DNA of 5,992 nt from NCBI GenBank assembly GCA_021798855.1, contig JAJZBP010000132.1, positions 1 to 5,992 on the forward strand, in the 5' to 3' direction. This document shows positions 5,953 through 5,992 of the stretch, one piece after another. The notes under the pieces were generated by a model. The model made no database searches, had not been told where the DNA came from, and was given only the letters and a program-made list of their open reading frames with translations. A program made the translations under genes and the position numbers. The stretch comes from Bacillota bacterium (GTDB lineage Bacteria; Bacillota; Sulfobacillia; JAJZIM01; JAJZBP01). Each line of letters begins with the position of its first letter. Positions within the stretch are counted from its first letter, which is position 1.

Positions 5953-5992
5953 TCCCCAATAACCTCTTTGCCCAAAGCGATCCCCACAAGAC
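5946..5992 (-). CDS. Possible 3' end of an upstream gene, unidentified
   Basis: A frame open from the right edge ends at TGA 5948-5946 and would encode a tail of 14 visible residues, LVGIALGKEVIGEC, overlapping the start of the glycerate kinase gene by seven bases (ATGCTGA). The hydrophobic-then-charged composition looks protein-like, and the overlap agrees with the packing of the other junctions here, but 14 residues are too few to identify a family. It could equally be a chance open frame with the true upstream gene ending further right. Confidence 0.35.
   Translation of the reverse strand, partial: LVGIALGKEVIGEC

Overview
The window is a GC-rich, densely packed stretch in which every recognisable gene lies on the minus strand. 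Reading from the right edge (5') to the left edge (3'), the order is: a possible tail of an unseen gene, a type-1 glycerate kinase, a GyaR/GRHPR-type hydroxypyruvate (glyoxylate) reductase, MobB (molybdenum cofactor nucleotidyl-attachment GTPase), diaminopimelate decarboxylase LysA, a short site-2-type M50 metalloprotease, ScpA and the first 158 codons of ScpB, which runs off the left edge. There is no non-coding stretch longer than about 22 bases, and I see no RNA gene, mobile element, CRISPR array, promoter or terminator.

Organism: the pairing of lysA, a small M50 protease, scpA and scpB, the strong GGAGG-type ribosome binding sites, the frequent GTG/TTG starts and the high GC point to a high-GC member of the Bacillota (Clostridia of the Desulfotomaculum/Moorella kind). 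This is inference from gene order and style, not from a database match. Antisense frames stay open for hundreds of codons, as expected in high-GC DNA, and are not genes.

Layout and logic: the right third is a two-gene glycerate module. The dehydrogenase interconverts hydroxypyruvate (or glyoxylate) and D-glycerate (or glycolate), and the kinase phosphorylates glycerate into lower glycolysis. mobB follows with a 4-base overlap although its pathway is unrelated. The middle is lysA, the last step of lysine synthesis. The left third is a membrane protease followed by the two kleisin-complex genes scpA and scpB, which work with SMC in chromosome segregation. Most junctions overlap (GTGA, TTGA, ATGA, and 13 bases at scpA/scpB) or are separated by 9 to 22 bases, so the set looks like one co-transcribed and translationally coupled operon whose promoter lies beyond the right edge.

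Nothing here amounts to a new system. The points most worth a second look are a G7 run at the kinase/dehydrogenase junction, where a -1 slip would fuse the two enzymes through Gly/Asn-rich sequence; the embedding of the scpB ribosome binding site and start in the last codons of scpA; and the mobB gene without visible partners.
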